Source of the DNA: Natrinema versiforme
Lineage (GTDB): Archaea; Halobacteriota; Halobacteria; Halobacteriales; Natrialbaceae
Direction of reading: 5' to 3'
Assembly (NCBI RefSeq): GCF_005576615.1
Contig: NZ_CP040330.1
Location: 992,001 to 1,056,000, forward strand
DNA length: 64,000 nt
In this document: in pieces, positions 25,741 through 34,214 of the stretch
Position numbering within the stretch: position 1 is the first letter of the stretch
How the letters are laid out: each line of letters starts with the position of its first letter
Position numbers and translations under genes: made by a program
The notes under the pieces: generated by a model
Seen by the model: the letters and a program-made list of their open reading frames with translations, nothing else
The model's database searches: none
Told to the model about the DNA's origin: nothing

Positions 25741-26577
25741 ATGAGCGGTCCGGAGGTCACGGACGACGCGGCTCGCCTCGACGAGTCGGACGCAGCCGAC
25801 GAGCGGGCCGACTTCGACCGGGAGACGTTCGAGTTGGCCCGCGAGGAACTCCGGACGACGTTCGACTATCAGGTCGAGCGCGTACGGGAGATCGACGAGA
25901 AGGCCATCGAGATCCTGAAAGCGAACCTCCTGTTGATCGGGTTGGTCGTCACGGGCGGATCGATCGTCGTCCAGACCGACCTCGACATCGCGCCCTTCAT
26001 CAACTCCTTTACGATCGCCAGCGCGCTCCTCCTGTTGGTCTCGACAGGGCTCGCCGGTGTGACGTACACGGCCTCGAACCTCCGGGGCGGCATCGACGGC
26101 GACGCGGTCGACGCCGCGCTCGCGACGGCTCGAACCGATCCCGCGGCCGACGCGGACCGGTTCGAGGTGCGACTGCTCCGGAGCTACGGGCGGTGGATCG
26201 AGTACAACGCCCGGGTGACGGCGGTCAACGACATGTTCGCGACGATCACGGTCCTCATGGTGATCGCCGCGTTCGTCTACGTCGTCGCCGGTATCGCAGT
26301 CGGTGCGCTCGGTCCGTCGACCGTCGTCTCGGCGGTCGCCTTCCTCGCACTCACGGCCACACTCCTGTGGCTCGGCGCCTTCGCGTACTACATGGATCAC
26401 CTCGGCGCGAGCGACGACCGATGGGAGGGCACGTTCGACGGCGTCAGAATCTCGAAGGGCGTGACCCGGAAGCGCGGACTGTCGACGCTGCGATCGATGC
26501 GGAGCGAGGGTGCGACCGACGAAGCAGAGGAAGAGCGAGCAGCGGACGCGACCCCGGCGCAAAACGCGAGGTCGTAG
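25741..26577 (+). CDS. Four-helix membrane protein of unknown function
   Basis: A 278-residue protein. An acidic N-terminus leads to a helix (FDYQVERVREIDEKAIEIL), then two pairs of transmembrane segments at about residues 60-105 (ANLLLIGLVVTGGSIVV; FTIASALLLLVSTGLAG) and 160-215 (ITVLMVIAAFVYVVAGIAVG; VVSAVAFLALTATLLWLG), with a charged tail. The helix-then-two-TM layout loosely recalls SLATT/Pycsar-type membrane effector proteins, but no adjacent nucleotide cyclase is present, so that is a weak guess. It lies between dph5 and a convergent hydrolase gene. Confidence 0.75.
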   Translation: MSGPEVTDDAARLDESDAADERADFDRETFELAREELRTTFDYQVERVREIDEKAIEILKANLLLIGLVVTGGSIVVQTDLDIAPFINSFTIASALLLLVSTGLAGVTYTASNLRGGIDGDAVDAALATARTDPAADADRFEVRLLRSYGRWIEYNARVTAVNDMFATITVLMVIAAFVYVVAGIAVGALGPSTVVSAVAFLALTATLLWLGAFAYYMDHLGASDDRWEGTFDGVRISKGVTRKRGLSTLRSMRSEGATDEAEEERAADATPAQNARS

Positions 26578-26621
26578 GCAAAACGGGCCTGCGAATCGCG
26601 GCGGTCATGCCCGGTCCGGCC

Positions 26622-27704
26622 TCAGCCGTCCACGACTGACTCGAGGCGATCCAGAAAGTCCCCGGGGACTTCGACGTGGGGCGTGTGGCCCGTATTCCCG
26701 AAGACGACCTCTTCGAACTCGCCGCCGCGGTCGGCGTAGGTCTCGAGGACCGCGCGGGTCTGGTCGACCATCGGCTGGGGCGGGAAGACGTCCTCGCCGG
26801 GCCAGTCCGGCAGTTCGCCCATTCGTCCGAGCGTGCCGAGATCGAACAGCGAGGCGTTCGAGACGATCTGGTCGTCCTCGCCGCGAATCCACGTGATCGG
26901 CGGTTTCTCGTCGGGGTCGATCTCGGTGATCGCCTCGAGCTCGCAGTACTTCGGTGAGATGGCGTTGTTGACACCTGTTTCGCCCGGGGCGATACCCGGC
27001 CAGTTATCGCTCGGGTTCGAGGAGCCCGGATAGTTCTCGTCGCCGGTCGCCGTATCGAGCATCCCGGTCAGGTACGATTCCTCGCGGTCGTCGTCGAACG
27101 TGTGGGTCGGGTCGACGTAGTAGGTTCGGAGGACCTTTCGCGGGGACGTCTGGCCCTCCACACTCCGGTCGCGGTCGGCGAGTCCCGCGACGAAGTCGTC
27201 GTTGCCGATTCCGCCGCCCGAACCCGCGTAGTCGTCGAAGCAGGGCGTTCCGTCGACGTCTTTCGTGCCGCCGAATCCGTACGGCGAGAGGGGGTTGATG
27301 AGGACGAGGTCGGAGACGGCCTCGGGGTGATCGATCGTGTACCGCATCGCGACCCCACCGCCGTTCGACCAGCCGACGAGAACGAACGGGCGCGCGAGGT
27401 CGAGTTCGGTCACTAGCGCGTGCAGGTCGGCCTCGAAATCGCCGAGCCCGTTCGTCGCGTCGACCGGTTTCGTCTCCGAATCGCCGTACCCCCGCAAGTC
27501 GGGCGCGATCGTTCGGTGACGGCCCGAGAGGTCCGCCATCACGTCTTCGAAAAACCGCGAGGAAGAGACGTTGCCGTGGAGGAAGACGACGGTTTCGCCC
27601 TCGTCGGCTCGACCGGAGCCGCCGGACTCGAGGTAGTGCGTCTCGAGGCGGTCGGTTTCGACGGTTCGCGAGTCGACGCCAGCGAGGGTGTCGTCCCGAG
27701 GCAT
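26622..27704 (-). CDS. Alpha/beta-hydrolase
   Basis: A 360-residue cytosolic hydrolase. VVFLHGNVSSSRFFEDV gives the oxyanion HG, LVGWSNGGGVAMRY the nucleophile elbow (G-W-S-N-G), and NTGHTPHVEVPGDFL the C-terminal histidine. An acidic member is probably in WIRGEDDQIV. A cap domain with several Asp/Gly-rich loops (about residues 165-260, GGTKDVDGTPCFDDYAGSGG) is longer than usual. Epoxide hydrolase/haloperoxidase-like enzymes share the layout; substrate is unknown. The ATG at 27704 is used because an upstream in-frame extension reads as noise. Confidence 0.85.
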   Translation of the reverse strand: MPRDDTLAGVDSRTVETDRLETHYLESGGSGRADEGETVVFLHGNVSSSRFFEDVMADLSGRHRTIAPDLRGYGDSETKPVDATNGLGDFEADLHALVTELDLARPFVLVGWSNGGGVAMRYTIDHPEAVSDLVLINPLSPYGFGGTKDVDGTPCFDDYAGSGGGIGNDDFVAGLADRDRSVEGQTSPRKVLRTYYVDPTHTFDDDREESYLTGMLDTATGDENYPGSSNPSDNWPGIAPGETGVNNAISPKYCELEAITEIDPDEKPPITWIRGEDDQIVSNASLFDLGTLGRMGELPDWPGEDVFPPQPMVDQTRAVLETYADRGGEFEEVVFGNTGHTPHVEVPGDFLDRLESVVDG

Positions 27705-27915
27705 ACCTGCCCCAATCACGGCGAGTGTGATAGGTGTCGGGATTGCTTTCACAACCGGCGTCGGTTCGAACGCGATGGCTACTCCCGTCTCCCGGATTTG
27801 GGATCGGTCACGGCCGATGTCACTCAGTGAACACTGGCGACCTTAATTCGATAGTATCGATCGGAAACAATCATATTCGAAAACAATTCATCACTGGGTT
27901 CGAATGGGACGAGAC

Positions 27916-28698
27916 ATGAAAGCGTTCGACGAGACACCGATCAGTCGAAACGGGAAATCGCTCATCCTTGCCCACGACCACGGCCTCGAGCACGGGCCGA
28001 CGGCGTTCGAGGGCGTCGAGGATCGGCTCGATCCGGAGACGGTCTTCGAGATGGCGACCCACGACGCGGTCACCGCGCTGGCCGTCCAGAAGGGACTCGC
28101 CGAGACGTACTACCCCTCCTACGAGGACGACGTGGCCCTGCTCGCGAAGTGCAACGGGACCTCGAGCCTCTGGGAAGGAGAACCGTACTCGCCGCGGACG
28201 TGGTCGGTCGAAAGCGCCGTCGAGACCGGCGCCGACGCGATCGGCTACACCGTCTACCCGGGCACGAACCGCGAGCCGGAGATGTTCGAGGAGTTCCGCG
28301 CGGTCCAAGAACGAGCGCGCGAGCACGACCGCCCCGTCGCCATGTGGTCGTATCCGCGCGGCCAGGCGATCAAGGAACACCGCAGTCCCGAGGTCATCGC
28401 CTACGCGGCCCGGATCGGACTCGAGTTGGGCGCCGACATCGCGAAGGTGAAGTACCCGCGCAGTCCGGAGGCGCTCGCACACGCGGTCGACGCGGCCGGC
28501 GACGTCCGGGTCGTCCTGAGCGGCGGGTCGAAGACGAGCGATTACGAGTTCCTCTCGACGGTCGAAGCTGCCATGGACGCCGGTGCGGGCGGGCTCGCCG
28601 TCGGTCGAAACGTCTGGCAGCGAGAGAACCCCGAACGGATCCTCGACGCCCTCGAGAGAGTGATATTCGAGGGCGCGTCGGCTGACGGCGCGCTATGA
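27916..28698 (+). CDS. fba: Class I (DhnA-type) fructose-bisphosphate aldolase
   Basis: A 260-residue archaeal class I aldolase, which interconverts fructose-1,6-bisphosphate with dihydroxyacetone-P and glyceraldehyde-3-P. The opening SLILAHDHGLEHGP and the Schiff-base lysine region ADIAKVKYPRSP (Lys177 or Lys179) mark the DhnA family. VVLSGGSKTSDYEFL and GGLAVGRNVWQRENP bind phosphate. The ATG at 27916 is chosen over ATG 27904 because homologs begin MxxFDETPIxRNGKS. Its stop overlaps the FBPase start (ATGA). The related activity ADH synthase (aromatic pathway) is possible, but the FBPase and PTS neighbours favour sugar metabolism. Confidence 0.88.
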   Translation: MKAFDETPISRNGKSLILAHDHGLEHGPTAFEGVEDRLDPETVFEMATHDAVTALAVQKGLAETYYPSYEDDVALLAKCNGTSSLWEGEPYSPRTWSVESAVETGADAIGYTVYPGTNREPEMFEEFRAVQERAREHDRPVAMWSYPRGQAIKEHRSPEVIAYAARIGLELGADIAKVKYPRSPEALAHAVDAAGDVRVVLSGGSKTSDYEFLSTVEAAMDAGAGGLAVGRNVWQRENPERILDALERVIFEGASADGAL

Positions 28699-29675
28699 CC
28701 GTGGTCGATTCGGATGCCGACCACGAACCGATCCTGGACGCGGTCGCGGCGGTCGCCGCCGACGTGCCCGCCGAACTGCCGCGTCTGCGCGGCCACCGCG
28801 ACGCCGCTACGGCTCCCGCCGCCACTGGCGGTGACGACGACCGGGCGACCGACGAACGCAACCCGACCGGCGACGATCAGTCGGCGGCCGATCGGTGGCT
28901 CGACGACCGCTTTCGCGAGGCAATCGCGTCGCTCGAGGCGGTCGGCGCCTACGCGAGCGAGGAACGCACCGACGCGCTCGACTGCGGCGACGGGTACGGC
29001 GTCGCCATCGACCCGCTCGACGGCTCGGACAACCTCGCCGCGAACGCCCCGATCGGGACGGTCCTAGGGATCTACGACGCGCCGCTGCCGGCCCGCGGCA
29101 CCGACCTCGTCGCGAGCGCAATCGTGATCTTCGGGCCGACTGTCACGATGACCGTCGCGGCCGACGGCGACGTGGTTCGGTATCGGGTCGACGAGGACGG
29201 TGAGCGAACCGATCCACACCGGGTCTCTCTCGCGAGCGAGCGTGTCGCGGACGGTGCCGGCGACGAGATCAACGGCGTCTGTGGCTACTCCGGCCGCCGC
29301 GACGACCTGTCGCCGACCCTGCTGGATCTCTTCGATTCGTTCCGCGCCGAGCGACGGTTGCGGTACTGCGGCGCGGCAGTCGCCGACGTGGTGACGCTCC
29401 TCGAACACGGCGGGGTGCTCTGCTATCCGGGCACGGATCGCCGACCGGACGGTGTCTTGCGCCTGCAGTACGAGGCGAATCCGATCGCACACGTCGTCGA
29501 GACTGCCGGCGGCCGAGCGATCGACGGTCCCACGGTCGGGAGTGAGGCCGATACAGACACGGCACCGAACCGGCTCCGACAGCGGGACCCGAACGGTCTG
29601 CACGAACGCGTGCCGGTCTTCGTCGGCTCTCCGGAGCCGATCGGCCGGATACAATCCGTCCTCGGGACCGAGTAA
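28695..29675 (+). CDS. fbp: Fructose-1,6-bisphosphatase (class I type)
   Basis: A 326-residue phosphatase of the FBPase/inositol monophosphatase superfamily. The metal-binding signature is AIDPLDGSDNLAANAPIG, preceded by an acidic SEER-type turn (AYASEERTDAL). A Gly/Asp/Ala-rich loop near residues 40-65 (ATGGDDDRATDERNPTGDDQ) is a typical haloarchaeal insert. It removes phosphate 1 from fructose-1,6-bisphosphate for gluconeogenesis. It is translationally coupled to the aldolase by a 4-nt overlap, so the pair probably works together. Substrate is assigned partly by context. Confidence 0.87.
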   Translation: MTVVDSDADHEPILDAVAAVAADVPAELPRLRGHRDAATAPAATGGDDDRATDERNPTGDDQSAADRWLDDRFREAIASLEAVGAYASEERTDALDCGDGYGVAIDPLDGSDNLAANAPIGTVLGIYDAPLPARGTDLVASAIVIFGPTVTMTVAADGDVVRYRVDEDGERTDPHRVSLASERVADGAGDEINGVCGYSGRRDDLSPTLLDLFDSFRAERRLRYCGAAVADVVTLLEHGGVLCYPGTDRRPDGVLRLQYEANPIAHVVETAGGRAIDGPTVGSEADTDTAPNRLRQRDPNGLHERVPVFVGSPEPIGRIQSVLGTE

Positions 29676-29793
29676 CGAGTGCGACTTCGATTACTGCACC
29701 GAGTTTCGATACCAAGTCGACGCGCTCGCACCCGGAGCGATCGAGCGGACCGTGCGGGCGGAGAACAGAGCGAACACACCGAAGCGATCGGCG

Positions 29794-30252
29794 TTAGGAA
29801 AGAAGCCGCTTGAGCCGGGCGAACAGCCCTTTCGAGGGGTCGCCGCCGCGTTTCACGGAGTCGCTCGAGCCCTCGATGTCGCCGTCGATGCTGGCGGCGA
29901 CATCGGTCTCCACTCCCGGCTCGCTCGGGGTTGTCGCCGTCGCGGCACCGTCGGCCTCCTCGATCGCGCGTTCGAGGAGCCCGTCGGCGTCGTTGACGGC
30001 CTCTTTTACCGGCCCGTTGACGACCGGCATGTCCGCGAAGCGGTCCTGGTTCACCGAGGTGTCCGCGGCGATGATGACCGCCTCGGCCGCCTCGATGGCC
30101 TCGCTCGAGAGTTCGTTCTCCTGGCCCATGGCACCCTGGACCTCGACATCGATCTCGTGGCCGTTCGCTTGGGCCGTCTGCTCTAAGTTCTCTGCTGCCA
30201 TCTGGCTGTGTGCGATACCGGTCGGACAGGACGTGACTGCGACGAATTTCAT
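29794..30252 (-). CDS. ptfB: Fructose PTS component EIIB
   Basis: A 152-residue EIIB of the fructose family. It opens MKFVAVTSCPTGIAHSQMAA, with Cys9 the phosphorylated residue inside the loop CPTGIAH. Residues 1-100 form the EIIB domain, and the remaining 50 residues are an acidic linker plus a basic amphipathic end (KGLFARLKRLLS), which may touch the membrane near EIIC. It accepts phosphate from EIIA and passes it to fructose in EIIC. The ATG overlaps the ptsI stop (ATGA). It is the last gene of the ptf operon. Confidence 0.92.
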   Translation of the reverse strand: MKFVAVTSCPTGIAHSQMAAENLEQTAQANGHEIDVEVQGAMGQENELSSEAIEAAEAVIIAADTSVNQDRFADMPVVNGPVKEAVNDADGLLERAIEEADGAATATTPSEPGVETDVAASIDGDIEGSSDSVKRGGDPSKGLFARLKRLLS

Positions 30253-32000
30253 GGTGTTTCGGAATCTGGGTCTGGGTCTGAATCTGAATCACGGTTCGCT
30301 ACGCGCTCGCGGACGGCGGCGCTCGCGGCCGCGTCCGTCGCGCTATCGGCGACCGTCTCGGCGTCCGCGGTATCGACCGCCGCGATATTTGCCTTTACGT
30401 CGGGGATCGTTACGGCACTCATACTGAGCTCGTCGAGCCCGAGTCCCACGAGCAGTTCGGTCAGGTCGGGATCGCCGGCCATCTCGCCGCACATGCCGAC
30501 CCACGCGTCGCCCGCGTGGCCGGCCGCGACGGTGCGCTCGATCGCCCCGAGCACGGCCGGCTCGCAGGGATCGTGCAACTCGGCGACCCGGTCGTTCTCC
30601 CGGGCCGCGGCCATCACGTACTGCGTGAGGTCGTTCGTCCCGATACTCAGGAAGTCGACGCGTTCGGCGAGCGCCTCGGCCGTCAGCGCCGCGCTCGGCG
30701 TTTCGATCATCACGCCCAGCTCCGGCACCTCGTGGTCGAGTCCCTCGGACGCGAGGTCGTCGGCGACCGACGCCACGGTCTCCAGGGCGGCCTCGAGTTC
30801 CGATACCGTCGCGACCATCGGGAACATCACCGAGAGCGTTCCCGGTTCGGCCGCGTTCGCCCGGAGCAGCGCGCGCAACTGCGTCTCGAAGAGGTCGGCG
30901 TCGGGCCCGAGCGATCGCCGGATCCCACGTTCGCCGAGGAACGGGTTCTCCGGGTCCGGCATGTCGAGATACGGGATCGGCTTGTCGCCGCCGACGTCGA
31001 GCGTCCGCACGACGACCCGCCCCTCGGGAAACGCCGCGAGCGCCTCGCGGTAGACCTCGAACTGCTCGTCCTCGTCGGGCGGTGCCTCGCGGTCGAGAAA
31101 GAGGAACTCGGTCCGGAAGAGACCGATCCCGTCCGCGCCCTGCGCGACGGCGCCCTCGAGTTCCGCGGGGGTACCGACGTTGGCCGCGACCTCGACGGCG
31201 CGCCCGTCGGCCGTCGCGACCGGCTCTGAGCGAACCTCGACGTCGCGACCTGCGGCCGCGCGCTCGCGCTGGTCGGGCGTCGGGTCGGCGATCACCGCGC
31301 CGTCCTCCCCGTCGACCAGCACGTCGGCCCCGTCGTCGATCGACTCGAGGTCGTCACCGACGCCGACGACGGCGGGGATCCCCAGCGAGCGGGCGAAGAT
31401 CGCGGCGTGGGAGGTCCGCCCGCCCTCGATCGTCGCGAAGCCGGCGACGCGCTCGGAGTCGAGCTGTGCGGTGTCGCTCGGCGTCAAGCGTTCGGCGAGG
31501 AGAACCGAACCCGTCGACAGCGAGGCGAGGTCGACGCGATCCGCGTCGGTGAGCAGCCGCAGCAGTCGGTCCCGCACGTCGCGGAGGTCGTCGGCGCGCT
31601 CGGCCATCCGACCGTCCATCCCCTCGAACTGCGCGATGGGATCCTCGAAGGCGGCGTCGACCGCGTGTTCGGCGGGCAGGCCGTCGTCGACGGCCGCTTC
31701 CACGCCGTCTACGATCTGGGGATCGTCGACGAACTGCTTGTGGGCGTCGAACACCGCCGCCTCGTCCTCGCCGACGCGCTCGGCGGTCCGCTCGCGTTCG
31801 CGCTCGAGTTCCGTTCGGGCGCGGTCGCGGGCGTCTTCGAACCGCGCGCGTTCGGCGTCCGGATCGACCGTCTCGGCCGCCGGCGGCTCGCCGAGCTCGA
31901 GGTCGGCGTTCGGATCGTACCAGACGGCGCTGCCGACGCCGGACAGCGGCGTGACGCCGGTTCCATCGTGCGATCGCGGTGCGGTCTCGTTGGCAGCCAT
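30249..32000 (-). CDS. ptsI: PTS enzyme I (phosphoenolpyruvate-protein phosphotransferase)
   Basis: A 583-residue enzyme I. The phospho-His loop is GGRTSHAAIFARSLGIPAVVG with His198, and the C-terminal PEP-binding barrel is seen in GLFRTEFLFLDREAPPDEDE, EGRVVVRTLDVGGDKP, IGTNDLTQYVMAA and VGMCGEMAGDP. It moves phosphate from PEP to HPr in the cytosol. The tail after about residue 540 is Ala/Asp-rich. Its start lies 4 nt after the ptsH stop and its stop overlaps ptfB. Confidence 0.95.
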   Translation of the reverse strand: MAANETAPRSHDGTGVTPLSGVGSAVWYDPNADLELGEPPAAETVDPDAERARFEDARDRARTELERERERTAERVGEDEAAVFDAHKQFVDDPQIVDGVEAAVDDGLPAEHAVDAAFEDPIAQFEGMDGRMAERADDLRDVRDRLLRLLTDADRVDLASLSTGSVLLAERLTPSDTAQLDSERVAGFATIEGGRTSHAAIFARSLGIPAVVGVGDDLESIDDGADVLVDGEDGAVIADPTPDQRERAAAGRDVEVRSEPVATADGRAVEVAANVGTPAELEGAVAQGADGIGLFRTEFLFLDREAPPDEDEQFEVYREALAAFPEGRVVVRTLDVGGDKPIPYLDMPDPENPFLGERGIRRSLGPDADLFETQLRALLRANAAEPGTLSVMFPMVATVSELEAALETVASVADDLASEGLDHEVPELGVMIETPSAALTAEALAERVDFLSIGTNDLTQYVMAAARENDRVAELHDPCEPAVLGAIERTVAAGHAGDAWVGMCGEMAGDPDLTELLVGLGLDELSMSAVTIPDVKANIAAVDTADAETVADSATDAAASAAVRERVANRDSDSDPDPDSETP

Positions 32001-32004
32001 CGGT

Positions 32005-32298
32005 TCAGGTCCCCGAGCTCGATTCGGCCGCGGACTCGGTCTCGGGCGTCGAGAGCAGTTCCTCGAGGTCGTCGAGCGCCGCCTCGGCGTCGTCGCCCTC
32101 CGCGATCAGCCGGACGTCCTCTCCGCTGGCGACGCCGAGGCTGGTCACGGCGAGCATGCTCGCGGCGTCGACCGGATCGTCCCCGTCGGCCGGGGCGACC
32201 CGCACGTCGGCGTCGAACTCGGTCGCCGTCTCGACGAACGTCGCAGCCGGCCGCGCGTGGAGCCCGTCCTCGGGGACCACGGTGACGGTGCGCTCCAT
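32005..32298 (-). CDS. ptsH: PTS phosphocarrier HPr
   Basis: A 97-residue HPr. The active-site loop is DGLHARPAAT with His14; the serine at 47 (AASMLAVTSLG) matches the regulatory Ser46 position of bacterial HPr, but no HPr kinase gene is in the window. An acidic tail of about 15 residues follows the fold. HPr carries phosphate from enzyme I to EIIA. Its start overlaps the ptfA stop by one base. A long upstream extension of the frame is spurious. Confidence 0.95.
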   Translation of the reverse strand: MERTVTVVPEDGLHARPAATFVETATEFDADVRVAPADGDDPVDAASMLAVTSLGVASGEDVRLIAEGDDAEAALDDLEELLSTPETESAAESSSGT

Positions 32299-32768
32299 CA
32301 CGCGACCGCCTCCGTGATCGTCTCCTCGATCGCCGCCTTCGAGTCGGCCTCGTGGAGGCGCTCGCGGACGTCGTCGTGCATCAGGGCCCGCGAGAGCGAA
32401 CTCAGGAGTTCGAGGTGGTCCTCGCCGCCCTCGGCGGGGACGAGCAGCATGAACAGCAGCGTCGCCGGCTCGCCGTCCATCGCGTCGAAGTCGATGCCGG
32501 CCGAGGAGCGCGCGAAGACGATGGTCGGCTCGGCGACCGCGTCGGTCTTCGCGTGCGGGATGCCGATTCCCATGCCGACGCCGGTCGTCGTCTCTTCCTC
32601 GCGGGCCAGCAGCGCCTCGAGGGCCGCCTCGCGGTCGGTGACGCGGCCGGCGTCGACCGCGCGATCGAGCAGGAACTCGATCGCGGCCGCCTTCTCCGCG
32701 GGCGGTTCCTCGAGCGTGATCAGTTCGGAAGTCAGTACGGCGTCGATTTCGGGTTCGGTTTGAGTCAT
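32298..32768 (-). CDS. ptfA: Fructose PTS component EIIA
   Basis: A 156-residue EIIA of the fructose/mannitol type. The phosphorylated residue is His72 in GMGIGIPHAKTDAV, and the region LEALLAREEETTTGVG precedes it as in the family. It takes phosphate from HPr and gives it to EIIB. It is a separate protein, not fused to EIIB/C as in many bacteria. It lies 36 nt after ptfC. Confidence 0.94.
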   Translation of the reverse strand: MTQTEPEIDAVLTSELITLEEPPAEKAAAIEFLLDRAVDAGRVTDREAALEALLAREEETTTGVGMGIGIPHAKTDAVAEPTIVFARSSAGIDFDAMDGEPATLLFMLLVPAEGGEDHLELLSSLSRALMHDDVRERLHEADSKAAIEETITEAVA

Positions 32769-32804
32769 CGTCTGATCGCTGTGGTGGTATCGGCCATCGC
32801 GGCG

Positions 32805-34010
32805 TTAGTCGTTTGTCTGTCCTGCGTTCGTCTGTCCGGAGTCCGTCACGGATTTTGCGGGTTTGGCGCCGGCGACTCGCTCGTGGTAGTCCGGCTTGAT
32901 CAGCGTTGCGACCGTGGCCGTGATCGCCGTCCCGAGCGCGATGCAGCCGAGGAACAGCCAGAGGCTGTTCGAGAGGAACATGACGAAGATGCCGCCGTGG
33001 GGCGCCGGCATCGTCACCCCGAGCCAGAGCGCGGCCGCGCCGGCCGTCGCGCTGCCGACGGCCGCCGACGGGATGACCCGGAGCGGATCGGCGGCGGCGT
33101 AGGGAATCGCCCCCTCCGTAATGAACGCGAGGCCGAGCGGCACGGCCGCCTTCGCGTTCTCGTACATTTCCGCGGCGTACTTCTGGGGTGCGATGAAGTT
33201 CGAGAGCGCGAGGCCGAGCGGCGGGACCATCCCGCCGATCATCACGGCGGCCATCGGCGCGAAGATCTGCTCGCCGACGAGAACGGTCCCGAACACGTAC
33301 GCGACCTTGTTGACCGGGCCGCCCATGTCGACTGCCATCATCCCGCCGAGGATCGCCCCGAGCAGGATGGCGTTCGACCCCTGCATCCCCTCGAGTGCGG
33401 ACGTCAGCGCGTCGTCGAGGATGGCGATCGGGACGCCGAGTCCGAGGATGACGATCGGCGCGAGCAACAGCGTTGTGAAGACGGGAATCACGAGGATCGG
33501 CATCATCTGCGAGACGACCGACGGCACCGACCAACCCTTCATCCAGCGGGCGACGTAGCCCGCGAGCAGGCCGGCGACGATCGCGCCGAGGAAGCCGGCG
33601 GTCGCCCCCTCGGCTTCGAACCCGATGACCAGACCGGCGGCCTCGATGATCGCCTCCTGTTGGATCGCCCACGAGAGGATGAATCCGGGTGCGAGTCCGG
33701 GTTTGTCCGCGATCGCGTACGCGATGTACCCGCCCAGTACGGGGATCATCATCGTTAGTCCGAGGTCGCCGATCTGGGCCAGGTACCACGGAAGGGTCCC
33801 CGTGTCCTCGAAGACGGTCTCGGTGGTCGCTCCGGCGCCGGGCACCGTGATTCCAAGAACCGTCTCTGGCAGCTCGGCGACCATGAACGCGAGCGCGAGG
33901 CAGATCCCGCCGATCGTCACGAACGGGATCATAAACGATACGCCCGTCATCAGGTCCTCTTTCACAGACGTGAGGTGCGTGCGAAGTCCGTTTGCTACCC
34001 TATCGTTCAT
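32805..34010 (-). CDS. ptfC: Fructose PTS membrane permease EIIC
   Basis: A 401-residue membrane protein with about 9-10 hydrophobic segments. Family motifs include SFMIPFVTIGGICLALAF, GFLGAIVAGLLAGY, AVDMGGPVNKVAY and the sugar-site region FITEGAIPYAAADP, then TMPAPHGGIFVM. It imports fructose and lets EIIB phosphorylate it to fructose-1-P. It is the first gene of ptfC-ptfA-ptsH-ptsI-ptfB, preceded by an AT-rich promoter region with palindromes at 34023-34042. The tail carries a short repeat (SGQTNAGQTND). Confidence 0.94.
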   Translation of the reverse strand: MNDRVANGLRTHLTSVKEDLMTGVSFMIPFVTIGGICLALAFMVAELPETVLGITVPGAGATTETVFEDTGTLPWYLAQIGDLGLTMMIPVLGGYIAYAIADKPGLAPGFILSWAIQQEAIIEAAGLVIGFEAEGATAGFLGAIVAGLLAGYVARWMKGWSVPSVVSQMMPILVIPVFTTLLLAPIVILGLGVPIAILDDALTSALEGMQGSNAILLGAILGGMMAVDMGGPVNKVAYVFGTVLVGEQIFAPMAAVMIGGMVPPLGLALSNFIAPQKYAAEMYENAKAAVPLGLAFITEGAIPYAAADPLRVIPSAAVGSATAGAAALWLGVTMPAPHGGIFVMFLSNSLWLFLGCIALGTAITATVATLIKPDYHERVAGAKPAKSVTDSGQTNAGQTND

Positions 34011-34110
34011 TATTATCTAACACGCTATAGCGAAACATTCGCATCTCTGTGGCAAAATAGTTTCGAGTATGTTTGTTTCTTACCGAACCTTATATTATTA
34101 AGTCGTGGGC
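34011..34110 (-). promoter_or_regulatory. Promoter/operator region of the ptf operon
   Basis: AT-rich sequence upstream of ptfC. It contains the perfect palindrome CGCTATAGCG (34023-34032) overlapping GCGAA-ACA-TTCGC (34030-34042), 13-32 nt from the ATG, and AT-rich TATA candidates around 34088-34102. The overlap of two palindromes just before the gene suggests an operator, possibly for GlpR. Confidence 0.45.
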
Positions 34111-34214
34111 GGAGACGGACGGGACGCGTCGAGGCGGTCAGTACGGGAGGAGTACAATCGGTTGCGTCACCGTCGGTCACACCGATCGGTTCGATCGAAT
34201 GCAATCGCGCTCGA

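Noticed and set aside
32352-33758. Long plus-strand ORF opposite the PTS genes
   Set aside because: Antisense shadow; the minus strand holds clear EIIA and EIIC genes.
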